Source of the DNA: DASQWC01 sp035640475
GTDB lineage: Bacteria; Actinomycetota; JAICYB01
NCBI GenBank assembly: GCA_035640475.1
Contig: DASQWC010000044.1
Span: 1-28,665 of the forward strand
Direction of reading: 5' to 3'
DNA: 28,665 nt
Positions within the stretch are counted from its first letter, which is position 1. The number at the start of each line of letters is the position of its first letter. The translations under genes were made by a program, and so were the position numbers. Below, piece after piece: positions 1 to 8,001 of the stretch. The notes beneath the pieces are model-generated. The model was given only the letters and a program-made list of their open reading frames with translations. It was not told the origin of the DNA and did no database searches.

Positions 1-681
1 ATACGCGTCGCGGCTGAAATGCACCTGGATGAGGTTCAAGCCGAGCGCCGCAGTCGCACCGACGGCCGTCCATCCTCGAAGGAGCTTCGTCGCGAAGACG
101 AAGAACACGAGCAGGGCGAGGCCACCGAGGAGTGCGTTCACCTTGAGCATTCCTCGTGACCCGACGACCCAGTCCGAAGCCGCCAACGTTGCCGGCAGCA
201 GATGGACGAACTGCGGGTAGAGCTTCCCGTCGGCGCGGTGACCTTCGTAGTAGCCGGCGGCGGCGAACTGCACGCGCTGCTCGTTGGGAAGTCCGCGGTA
301 GGCGTCGCGCTGCGGCTCGACGAGAAGGCCGCCGGAGGTTGCGAGCCAGCGCGCCGTGTTGACGTACACGCCGGGGTCGCGCTCGGTGAGCAAATGCTGG
401 GAGGAAAACCGGACGTTCAGGGCGGTAACCGCCACGACGACGAGCAGCGCCGCAGCGGCGGCGCGCGGCGACACGAGTCCGGCGTCCGGTCCGGCGGCGT
501 CGAGTGACACCGAGCCGAGCGCGGCGAGCCGCCACAGCCCGAACCAGAACGCGGCCGTCAAGATCACGACGGGAGCCGGAGAGAAAAGACCGAGCATCGC
601 GAGCGGAACGGCCGCCAGCGCGAACGCCAACAGGCCGGTCAGGCAGAGCGCGACCGTCCGGTCGAGCCAGCGCGGGGTCAA
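1..681 (-). CDS. Polytopic membrane glycosyltransferase, PMT/ArnT-like (partial)
   Basis: This reading frame enters from the left edge and covers the first 227 codons of a membrane protein; the C-terminus is outside the window. The TTG start overlaps the stop of the preceding glycosyltransferase gene by 4 bp (TTGA), which is why I chose it; I see no good ribosome site. The protein opens with two hydrophobic segments, then a further one near residue 70, followed by a soluble loop with ERDPGVYVNTARWLA near residues 92-106. Later hydrophobic stretches follow after residue 170. An acidic ER/DP motif in the first extracytoplasmic loop and multiple membrane spans are typical of lipid-linked-sugar glycosyltransferases of the GT39/GT83 type, which act on the outer face of the membrane. 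It is the last visible gene of the polysaccharide operon. The substrate cannot be told from this fragment; the family call is inference. Confidence 0.72.
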   Translation of the reverse strand, partial: MTPRWLDRTVALCLTGLLAFALAAVPLAMLGLFSPAPVVILTAAFWFGLWRLAALGSVSLDAAGPDAGLVSPRAAAAALLVVVAVTALNVRFSSQHLLTERDPGVYVNTARWLATSGGLLVEPQRDAYRGLPNEQRVQFAAAGYYEGHRADGKLYPQFVHLLPATLAASDWVVGSRGMLKVNALLGGLALLVFFVFATKLLRGWTAVGATAALGLNLIQVHFSRDAY

Positions 682-1766
682 GATTCGCCGAACACCGAAC
701 GAACGGATGCCAGCAGGAGCTCGTTGCGCGGAATGCGTTCGAGCTCGGCGACACGCTCATGCTGGCGCTCGACGATCCGTCGGCGGAGATCCTCGTCGCA
801 TGCAACGCGGTTGACGACCTCGGCGACGAGCGCCGGGTCGAGCGTGCGCAACAGCACGCCCGACCCGCCGAGCGTCTCGCCAACGGCGCCGCCTTCGTAG
901 GCGACCACGGGGACACCGAAGCGCATGGCCTCGAGCACCGGTACACCGAACCCTTCGTGCTCGGACAGCGACAAGAACACGTCTGCTTCCTGGTAGTGCG
1001 CCGCCAGCCGCGGCTCGGTGATCGATCCGGCGAGCACGATGCCCTCCGGGCCCAGACGGTCGCGGAGGCGCGCAACGGCGCGCATGTAGGGAGCCGGCCC
1101 CCACGATCCGACGACGAAGAGCCGCGGTTGCGCTTCGGCGCCCGCTCTCAGGGCGGCAAACGCTCGAAGCAGATGCGCGTGGCCCTTGTTCGGAACGAGC
1201 CGTCCGACGAACAGCACGTCGATTCCGCGCTTCGTCTTCGCAAGCCATTGCGCGTGGCTCCGGCTCGGCTCGCTCTCGATCCTGGGCGAGAACGGTGGAA
1301 ACGACGCCACGTCCTCGACTCCGAGCGCACGGAGCTCCTTCGCCGAGTAGTCGGAGTTCGCGAGAGCGTGATCGATACGCGAGCAAATCCGAGCGATCTC
1401 AAGTCGCCCGCGCTCGAGCACAACAGCGGAGGCCGGGTCGTACGGAGCGAAGAACTCCGGCGGTGTGATGTTGTGGTAATAGATCAGCAGCCGCTCGGGC
1501 CGGGAGAGCAGGAAGTCGACCATTCCGTTGGACCCCGTCGACGCCTGATACATCAGCAGGTTCTTTCCACCGCGAGCCGATCGCGAGCGCGCGTAGTCGA
1601 TGAAGGGACGGCCTTTGCGGCGGTTCTCGGGATGGACGTCCTCGGCCCAAATGCCGCCGCGGATGCCGGCGGAGCGCAGGATGTGCTGCGTTGCAAGCGT
1701 GTGGTTACCGACGGCGTCTCGGTGGCCGAGGCTCGGCAGAAACTGATGGACTTGCGAGACCCGCAC
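678..1766 (-). CDS. GT4-family glycosyltransferase
   Basis: A 362-aa cytosolic or membrane-associated retaining glycosyltransferase with the two-Rossmann GT-B architecture. The C-terminal half carries the nucleotide-sugar-binding signature: DVLFVGRLVPNKG near residue 185 and EHEGFGVPVLEAM near 265, the EX7E pair of the GT4 family. Length is normal for GT4. It starts at GTG, 3 bp after the stop of the upstream glycosyltransferase, and its own stop overlaps the next gene by 4 bp, so it is translated as part of the operon. The likely role is adding a sugar to the lipid-linked glycan before export through the adjacent Wzm/Wzt transporter. Donor and linkage cannot be predicted from the sequence. 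Confidence 0.9.
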   Translation of the reverse strand: MRVSQVHQFLPSLGHRDAVGNHTLATQHILRSAGIRGGIWAEDVHPENRRKGRPFIDYARSRSARGGKNLLMYQASTGSNGMVDFLLSRPERLLIYYHNITPPEFFAPYDPASAVVLERGRLEIARICSRIDHALANSDYSAKELRALGVEDVASFPPFSPRIESEPSRSHAQWLAKTKRGIDVLFVGRLVPNKGHAHLLRAFAALRAGAEAQPRLFVVGSWGPAPYMRAVARLRDRLGPEGIVLAGSITEPRLAAHYQEADVFLSLSEHEGFGVPVLEAMRFGVPVVAYEGGAVGETLGGSGVLLRTLDPALVAEVVNRVACDEDLRRRIVERQHERVAELERIPRNELLLASVRSVFGES

Positions 1767-1769
1767 CGG

Positions 1770-2993
1770 CTAGAGGGCTCCCGAGCCGACATCGAGGGTC
1801 AGGTCCGTCGCCAAGATGTTGCGCAGCGACTCGTCGAACCGTCCGAGCACGGCATCCCAGGAGTACTCGCGCTCGACGTACGCACGGCCGTTGCGTCCCA
1901 GTAACTCGCGGAGCTCTTGCGACGCGAGCAACCGGTCGAGCACGGCCTCGAACTCGGCGTACGAGGAGAACCAGAGCCCACCGTTCGAGCGTTCACAGTG
2001 CTCTTTGGTCACGTCGCACGATCCGTGCACGAGCGCGGGCCGTCCGGCCTGCCAGCTCTCGAGCAAGACGATCGACAACGACTCGTTGACGCTGGGCTGG
2101 CACGCGATGGTTGCCGACGCGAAGACGTCCAGCGGGCTTCGGAAGTTCAGCTTCGTTTCGACGATGTCCGGCCGGTTCGGAACCGGATCACCTGAGCCGG
2201 CGAATGCCAGGAAGAGCGGAGCGGAATGGCGCCGCTTGTATCGAACGAAGTAGTCGATGAGCATCGGCGTGTTCTTGCCGGACTCGCGCCGCCCGACGTA
2301 GAGGATCGACGGCTCCGGAATCCGCACACGGCGCCGGCGACCCGGCGCCGGCGCGTCGAGCCCGACGGCCACGATGCCCCACGGCGCCAGGCGCCCAACG
2401 ATCCGCTGCGCAAGCTGCGACTCCGCATTCGTGTTGAACATGATGCCGCGAGCCCCGGAGAGCATCTCGCGCACGAACCCGAAGTACGCAAACGGCTCGT
2501 CGTGCAGGCACGGGATGATCACCGCGCGGGACGGGCACGCCGCAAACGCGAAATACGTCGTCCCGAATAGGTACGGGAGCGCGAGGATCGCGTCGTAGGA
2601 CTCTCCCCGGGCACTGAGCTCTTCTTCCATCGGCACCGATGTCGGCCCGTGCCGGAGCCAGAGCAGCTCCTCTTCCGGACTCAACCGGAAACCGGACGAG
2701 ATGGCACGGTCGAGCTCTCCGTGGATTCCGAGGTCACGATCGCTGATCGGAAACCGCCGCACGGTGAGCACGCCCTTGTACCGCTCGACTCCCGCCGGAA
2801 GCTCGTTGCGCCACGTCCTGTGGTCAACGGCGCACGTGGTGAAGACGTCCACCTCGTGGCCGGCGCGCGCGAGCCGTTCGGCGAGCCACCGTCCGTGAAG
2901 CTCGGCCCCGCCCCAGATCTGATCCCCGAACCGTGGGACGACGAGGCCGAGCCGGAACCGCGAACTCGCGTCAGCGCGTTGCGATGAGGGCAT
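1770..2993 (-). CDS. GT4-family glycosyltransferase
   Basis: A 407-aa GT-B fold glycosyltransferase. The N-terminal domain begins with a Rossmann strand and the donor loop RFGDQIWGGAELHGRWLAE (around residues 21-39), a pattern frequent in GT4 enzymes. The C-terminal domain has ILYVGRRESGKNT near residue 234 and NESLSIVLLESWQAG near 310, giving the EX7E motif. The ATG start lies 23 bp inside the end of the upstream methyltransferase gene, and the stop is 3 bp before the next glycosyltransferase, consistent with translational coupling. It is likely to be another chain-building enzyme of the exported polysaccharide; the sugar is unknown. Confidence 0.9.
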   Translation of the reverse strand: MPSSQRADASSRFRLGLVVPRFGDQIWGGAELHGRWLAERLARAGHEVDVFTTCAVDHRTWRNELPAGVERYKGVLTVRRFPISDRDLGIHGELDRAISSGFRLSPEEELLWLRHGPTSVPMEEELSARGESYDAILALPYLFGTTYFAFAACPSRAVIIPCLHDEPFAYFGFVREMLSGARGIMFNTNAESQLAQRIVGRLAPWGIVAVGLDAPAPGRRRRVRIPEPSILYVGRRESGKNTPMLIDYFVRYKRRHSAPLFLAFAGSGDPVPNRPDIVETKLNFRSPLDVFASATIACQPSVNESLSIVLLESWQAGRPALVHGSCDVTKEHCERSNGGLWFSSYAEFEAVLDRLLASQELRELLGRNGRAYVEREYSWDAVLGRFDESLRNILATDLTLDVGSGAL

Positions 2994-4323
2994 AGTCCTG
3001 GGGGCCGAACACGAGACGGTCCAACCGCTCGAAGTTCTCGTTCACGGCGCCGACGACCTCGTCCAGCAACGCGTGACCGGTCGGCGCGATCGCCGTGGGA
3101 CGCGCATCTTCCGGCGGCGGCGAGAAGTACTCGACCCGGACGTCCTTGAACGCGGACTTCTCGGCGAGGAAACGAAGGGTGAGCGGGTGCAGGGGACGGA
3201 GGTGGCCCAGGTCCACATAGAAGGCCGACGCGAACACGATCAAGCTCTCCGGATTGATCGTCTCGACGACCAGCCGTCCGCCGGGGGCAAGTGCGTCGGC
3301 CGCGAGCTCGAAGAAGCCGGGGACGTCGCGGATCTCCAGGTGCTCGATCATCTGCGCGCTGAAGATGCCGCCGAGCGTCCCCTTCGCAACGGACCCGAGA
3401 TGGTCGAGTGCGTCGCCCTCCCGGACGTCCAGGCCCTTCTCCTTCGAGCGCGCCACCATGTCGGGGTGCCGGTCGATTCCGTAGGAGCCGATCCCGGCTT
3501 GTGCGAGCAGCTCGAGGAACTCGCCGCGTCCGCTGCCGAGATCGACGACCGGGCCCGGCACATCGCGAAACTCGTCGACGTACACGGACTGGCGCGCGCG
3601 AATGTCCTCCTCGGTCCCGCGGAACTGATTCTCGAAGTCGAAGTAGTCGAGTGCGCGTTCCGTCTGCCTGCTCCTGTCGAATTGCGCGGGTGTCACGGCC
3701 GCCGGCGATCCCGACTCGATGTGCTCGCGCAAGCTGCGGAGCGAGCGCTCGACGAGAGCAAGGCGATCGCGGGTGCGCAAGCCGCCGACGTCCGCCTCGA
3801 GCTCGTCGAGTCGCTGCGTTAGCCGATCGGCGGCCGTCCGGACGGACTCCATTGCCTCGTGGAGATCGGCCGCTTCCTGCTTGAACGCTTGTGCGATCTC
3901 GTCGCGGAGTGCGTCGCGATCGAGCGACGTCTCCTCCACACGGTTGAGACGCTCGGCGATGATGCCGATGGCGTGAATGACGTTGGCGGCGAATCCTTCG
4001 ACCTGCTGGAGGATGCCGGTCATGTACCAGCGCACGGAGCCGCGCACGGCTCGTTTGAAGGACGACGCAACCGGAGCAACAATCGGAATCTGAGAGCCGG
4101 TCGTCACGGCAGTTGAGAAGCCGGCCGTTTGGCGCAGTCCCATCAACGCGTTCTGGAGTGCGTCCTCGCGCCCATCCAGCCCCGAGACGGTGTCGAACTC
4201 CTGAAGCACGTCGGGGGGGTACAGACCCTCTTTCATCTTGCGCGCGACCTCGGCCCGGACCTCGGCCATGATCGCGCCGACGTCGACGTCGGCGCCGATC
4301 CAGACGCGTTCTTCCTCGGTCAC
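2971..4323 (-). CDS. Coiled-coil SAM-dependent methyltransferase
   Basis: A 450-aa protein in two parts. Residues 1-130 contain a hydrophilic start and a moderately hydrophobic stretch near 80-115. Residues about 120-215 are heptad-like and charged (RLNRVEETSLDRDALRDEI, then RLTQRLDELEADVGGL), a predicted coiled coil. Residues about 235-450 are a class I methyltransferase: motif I is PVVDLGSGRGEFLELL, followed by an acidic residue in YGIDRH and the SAQMIEHL loop typical of Ubie/Methyltransf_23 enzymes. The GTG start is 9 bp after the permease stop. Methyltransferases joined to coiled coils next to Wzm/Wzt exporters are known to cap the growing chain in Gram-negative O-antigen systems (WbdD), although there the coil follows the enzyme. 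A chain-capping role here is inference. Confidence 0.85.
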   Translation of the reverse strand: MTEEERVWIGADVDVGAIMAEVRAEVARKMKEGLYPPDVLQEFDTVSGLDGREDALQNALMGLRQTAGFSTAVTTGSQIPIVAPVASSFKRAVRGSVRWYMTGILQQVEGFAANVIHAIGIIAERLNRVEETSLDRDALRDEIAQAFKQEAADLHEAMESVRTAADRLTQRLDELEADVGGLRTRDRLALVERSLRSLREHIESGSPAAVTPAQFDRSRQTERALDYFDFENQFRGTEEDIRARQSVYVDEFRDVPGPVVDLGSGRGEFLELLAQAGIGSYGIDRHPDMVARSKEKGLDVREGDALDHLGSVAKGTLGGIFSAQMIEHLEIRDVPGFFELAADALAPGGRLVVETINPESLIVFASAFYVDLGHLRPLHPLTLRFLAEKSAFKDVRVEYFSPPPEDARPTAIAPTGHALLDEVVGAVNENFERLDRLVFGPQDYALIATR

Positions 4324-4332
4324 CGCGCTCCC

Positions 4333-5199
4333 CTACAGCTCCTCAGCGAGCCGCCCGTCGAGGCGGCGGAACGTCCACAGACCGATTCCGATGACCACAA
4401 TGGCCATCAGGGCGACGTAGCCGAGTCGTTCCGCATACCACACCACCGGCGCGTCCGGAAGAACGGGGATCGTCCTGCCGTCCTGGATGAACGAGACGCG
4501 CGAATACAGGGCGCGCTGGAGGCCGAGAACAACCGGCGTCATCGGATTGAGCAAGTAGAAGGTCCAGAATCGTCCCGTCGCAACCGTGCTCGAGTAGACG
4601 ATCGGCGTCAGCCAGAACCATGCGAGGAGCCCGATGTCGAGCAGGTGCTGGACGTCGCGGTAATAGACGTTGATGCACGCGAGGATCAGTCCGAACCCGA
4701 CAAGAAGAAGCAGGAGCGTGACGACCGAGAGCGGAAGAAGGAACATCCCGGCATCCCAGTAGTGCTGGTGGTTGAACACCAGCATCGCGCCGTACAACAC
4801 GGCGAATTGCAGGAGGAAGTGGACGCCGCCTGCGCCGACGGCCGCCAGCGGCAAGACCTCGCGGCGGAAATACACCTTCGTGACAAGACTCGAGTTGTCG
4901 ACGATCGACCTGCTCGTCGCCGGGAGCACCTGCGAGAAGAAGTTCCACGCAAGCAAACCGGAGAGCAGATAGAAGTGGTACTCGGGAATCTGCTGGCGAA
5001 GGAACTCGACGAGCACCAGGCTGAACACCACGAGATACAGCAGCGGGTTCATGAGCGACCACAGGAACCCGAGAGCCGAGTTCTTGTACTTCACCTTCAG
5101 CTCTTTGCGGATCAGGTTCAGCAGAAGCTCACGGTTGCGGACGAAGGTTCCCCGCTTGTCGGCGACCAGCTCCGCCGGCGTGTCGGCAACCTGTGTCAC
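4333..5199 (-). CDS. ABC-2 type polysaccharide export permease (Wzm/TagG-like)
   Basis: A 288-aa integral membrane protein with about six hydrophobic segments (near residues 45-65, 75-95, 120-140, 145-180, 185-205 and 245-265). It carries the family pattern KVKYKNSALGFLWSLMNPLL after the N-terminal amphipathic region, the coupling region typical of O-antigen and teichoic acid exporters. Length is normal for Wzm/TagG. The GTG start overlaps the Wzt stop by 4 bp (GTGA), so the ATPase and permease are co-translated. The pair moves a completed lipid-linked glycan across the cytoplasmic membrane. Confidence 0.93.
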   Translation of the reverse strand: MTQVADTPAELVADKRGTFVRNRELLLNLIRKELKVKYKNSALGFLWSLMNPLLYLVVFSLVLVEFLRQQIPEYHFYLLSGLLAWNFFSQVLPATSRSIVDNSSLVTKVYFRREVLPLAAVGAGGVHFLLQFAVLYGAMLVFNHQHYWDAGMFLLPLSVVTLLLLLVGFGLILACINVYYRDVQHLLDIGLLAWFWLTPIVYSSTVATGRFWTFYLLNPMTPVVLGLQRALYSRVSFIQDGRTIPVLPDAPVVWYAERLGYVALMAIVVIGIGLWTFRRLDGRLAEEL

Positions 5200-6389
5200 A
5201 GCGCCTCGACCTCCAGGTTCACGGGGATCACAAGCCTGCCGTCCGCGAGCCCCGTCCGCTCACACGAGAACGGATACATCTTCTCCTGCCAGTGATAGAC
5301 GGTGCGGTGGTCTCGCGACGTGACCCCGATCGTGACGAGGTACCGGCCCGTCTGCATCGGCAGCTCACCGACCGAGAATCGGACTCTCGACTTGCCGTGG
5401 AGCCGGCCGAAGGAACGGCCGAGATTGTGCGAGTTCGTCCCGAGAACGAGATCGTCCTTCTCGTCGTAGACGGCGATACCGACCATCGGATCGTCCACCG
5501 GTTCCGGTGCGTCGAGGTCGATCGAGACCACGAGTTCGTCCCCCGCCCGGAAAATCTCCTGCTCGTGTCCTTGCCCGTTCGTCAGTGCGACGCGCAGGAT
5601 CTGAACCTGCCGGTTCCCTCGCTCCTCGCCCGGGAAGGCCTCCGTGTGCGCTTCGCCGTGAAGCGTGTCCCGGAAGACCCGGATCACCTCATCGGGCTCC
5701 CCTTGAACCTTCGGCTCGCCGTGGTCGAGGAAGATCGCTCGATCGCAGACGTAGCGCACCATGTCCATCGAGTGGGTGACGAGGACGATCGTTCGTCCTT
5801 CTCGCTGAAAGTCTCCGATCCGATCGAGACACTTCCGCTGGAACCGCTCGTCGCCGACCGACAACACCTCGTCGACGAGAAGGATCTCAGGGTTCGAGTG
5901 GACGGCGACGGCAAAGCCGAGACGAACGTACATACCAGACGAGTAGTGCTTGACCTGCATGTCGATGAACGACTCGAGCTCGGCGAACGCGACCATGTCG
6001 TCGAAGTACCGCTCCGTCTCGCGTCTCGTGAGACCGAGGATCGACGCGTTCAGGAAAACGTTCTCGCGGCCGGTGAGGTCGGGGTGGAAACCCGCGCCCA
6101 GCTCGAGCAGGGACGCCATCCGGCCGTGTGTTGCGATCATCCCGGAGTCCGGCCTCAGGATCCCGGCGATGCACTTCAGAAGCGTCGTCTTCCCAGAGCC
6201 GTTCGCCCCGATCAGGCCGAAGGACTCGCCGCGATGGATCTCGCAGGAAACGTTGCGGAGCGCCATGAACTCCTCATAGCGCGCGCCGCGGCGGGTGATG
6301 AAGCGTTCCTTCAGCGAGTGAGGTCGCTCGTGATACAGACGAAACCGCTTCGAGACGTCCTCGACGACAACAGCGAGATCAGAGGGCAT
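5196..6389 (-). CDS. Polysaccharide ABC exporter ATPase with glycan-binding C-terminus (Wzt-like)
   Basis: A 397-aa ABC ATPase. Walker A is GANGSGKTT at residues 61-69, the signature YSSGMYVRL is at about 149-157, Walker B ILLVDEVL at about 169-176, and the switch histidine lies in LVTHSMD near 205. After residue about 250 comes an extra beta-rich domain (VALTNGQG, GDELVVSIDL, GRYLVTIGV) matching the Wzt C-terminal domain. In known systems this domain recognises the modified non-reducing end of the glycan, so export depends on a terminal cap such as methyl or phosphate. That fits the two methyltransferase genes in the same operon. The ATG start is 4 bp after the sulfatase-like gene; no strong ribosome site is seen, so coupling is likely. 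Confidence 0.94.
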   Translation of the reverse strand: MPSDLAVVVEDVSKRFRLYHERPHSLKERFITRRGARYEEFMALRNVSCEIHRGESFGLIGANGSGKTTLLKCIAGILRPDSGMIATHGRMASLLELGAGFHPDLTGRENVFLNASILGLTRRETERYFDDMVAFAELESFIDMQVKHYSSGMYVRLGFAVAVHSNPEILLVDEVLSVGDERFQRKCLDRIGDFQREGRTIVLVTHSMDMVRYVCDRAIFLDHGEPKVQGEPDEVIRVFRDTLHGEAHTEAFPGEERGNRQVQILRVALTNGQGHEQEIFRAGDELVVSIDLDAPEPVDDPMVGIAVYDEKDDLVLGTNSHNLGRSFGRLHGKSRVRFSVGELPMQTGRYLVTIGVTSRDHRTVYHWQEKMYPFSCERTGLADGRLVIPVNLEVEAL

Positions 6390-6393
6390 GGGT

Positions 6394-8001
6394 CTATTCG
6401 GCAGGCCGGACGGGTGCGGCTTGCTGCGACAGACTACACGAGCCGCCGTTGAGCGCCCCGCGCAGACGTTCCGTGATGTTCAGAGTCTGGTGCGGCTTGG
6501 TCGCACTGCTGACATACGCGCGGTTCGGCAGCATCTCCAATGACGTCTTGAAGTAGGTGTTGAACACGAGCCGGAAGATATTGACCGGCGAGATCGAGTC
6601 GGGAATTCTCTGCGGCGGCACACCCGGAAGATGCAGCGCGTTCATGATGTGGTACTTGATTGCCAACGCCTTGCCCGGCGCGTAGTCGGGACCGACATCG
6701 TGACGAAAGCCGATGTCGGTGAGCATCGGTCCTTCGTCGGCTTGGATGATGACGACCGGCGGACGCTTGCGATTCGAGGTCACGATCCCGTTGATGATTC
6801 GCTCGAGGCGCGCATTCAGAAACTTCAGCTGCTCCAGGTAGGGCGAGCCGCCGGCATGCCTGAGATCGATGCGCTTCTCATGCGTCTGGAGCGAGCCGTC
6901 CGCTGTGAAGACATACGGCGGGTGGGGCATCAGAACGTGCGCAAAGACGAACTTCGGCCCACGCAGCGACGGTGCGCTCCGCAAGAGCTCGAGCTGTCGC
7001 AGCGCGACGCTGCGGTGCAGCTCCTCGCGGCCGATGTGCACGGAGCCGATGAGCCCATTGCGTGCGGCCGGCCACAGCGCGCTCGAGGTGTACAACGCGC
7101 GCGTGAAACCGGACGGCGCATCCAGCCTGAAGTTCTGATCGGCCTCCGGATCGCTGTTGGTCGGGTCGAACCAGCTACCGATGTGAACGATCTTGTACCC
7201 GGACGACTTGAGGTACCGCTTGACCGCGTTGTGCCGAATCGCCGAGTAAAAGGGCACCAGCGAGCTCGATTCCCGGCCGACGCGATCTGAGATCCAGTCG
7301 ACGTAATCCAGATTGAGTGACGCCGCAAGCGACTTTGTCGTGTTCTCGTAGTTCGCATAGGACGAGCACGGGAGCGCAAAGCCTCTTCGTTGGAGGAACT
7401 CGACGAATCGGCTGTTGGAATAGTTGAAGTGACTGCGCAGCGTTTGCGGGCCCGCGTAGCGATCGAACACCAGGTAGTAGATATCCGGACGCGATGTGTT
7501 CGCCGCGGCCGGCTCCAGGTCGAGCGATACACCCGCCGGCAAGGCTTGAGCGGGCCGTGACGCGACAAGGTGCAGGGCGACCGGCACGGCCGTCGTCAGA
7601 ACGAGGACGATCGCGATCGCGTTGAGGATCTGGGTCGCGGTTCCGAGCGACTTGACGCGCAGTGCGAAGACGACGCCGGCGACTGCGATCGCCGTCCACA
7701 GAGGAAGAAGGATCGCGTCCCGACCGATCTCGAACCCGGCAATCTTCTTGCCGGAAGCGTCGGCCCACACGTGTCCGTACGAAAAGAAGAGCAGCGTCCA
7801 AATCGAAAGGCAGATCGCCGCGCGGCGACCGTCTCCCCACGTCTTGCGTCCGGCGGCGTACATCACGACGACGACGCCCAGGGCAACGTCGAAGGATGGA
7901 AGAACCTCGTCGATCGTGATCGACCACAGGTTCACGCGAGCGAGGTACAGGATCGGGAACGCCGCGAACAGGAAGGGGTGGAAGGCGCGCTTTTGACTCA
8001 C
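6394..8001 (-). CDS. Membrane-anchored sulfatase-like (alkaline phosphatase superfamily) enzyme
   Basis: A 535-aa protein with about five N-terminal membrane segments (residues about 8-150) followed by an extracytoplasmic sulfatase-like domain. Superfamily hallmarks are DIYYLVFDRYAG near 175 (first metal-binding aspartate), NTTKSLAAS near 220 (a threonine in the usual nucleophile region rather than the Cys/Ser of true sulfatases), HVLMPHPPYVF near 355 and VVIIQADEGPM near 425. Threonine nucleophiles occur in phosphoethanolamine and phosphoglycerol transferases, so it may transfer a phospho-group to the exported glycan rather than remove sulfate. The GTG start overlaps the upstream gene by 4 bp. 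Substrate is unknown; class assignment is fairly secure, activity is not. Confidence 0.82.
   Translation of the reverse strand: MSQKRAFHPFLFAAFPILYLARVNLWSITIDEVLPSFDVALGVVVVMYAAGRKTWGDGRRAAICLSIWTLLFFSYGHVWADASGKKIAGFEIGRDAILLPLWTAIAVAGVVFALRVKSLGTATQILNAIAIVLVLTTAVPVALHLVASRPAQALPAGVSLDLEPAAANTSRPDIYYLVFDRYAGPQTLRSHFNYSNSRFVEFLQRRGFALPCSSYANYENTTKSLAASLNLDYVDWISDRVGRESSSLVPFYSAIRHNAVKRYLKSSGYKIVHIGSWFDPTNSDPEADQNFRLDAPSGFTRALYTSSALWPAARNGLIGSVHIGREELHRSVALRQLELLRSAPSLRGPKFVFAHVLMPHPPYVFTADGSLQTHEKRIDLRHAGGSPYLEQLKFLNARLERIINGIVTSNRKRPPVVIIQADEGPMLTDIGFRHDVGPDYAPGKALAIKYHIMNALHLPGVPPQRIPDSISPVNIFRLVFNTYFKTSLEMLPNRAYVSSATKPHQTLNITERLRGALNGGSCSLSQQAAPVRPAE

Noticed and set aside
504..1904. 466-aa open frame on the plus strand
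   Set aside because: It lies antisense to two clear GT4 genes, has Arg/Ala-rich shadow composition and no recognisable domain.
4129..5295. 388-aa plus-strand frame across the Wzm gene
   Set aside because: Antisense shadow of a well-supported permease; composition is rich in Asp/Glu/Arg/Gln as expected from the reverse of membrane codons.
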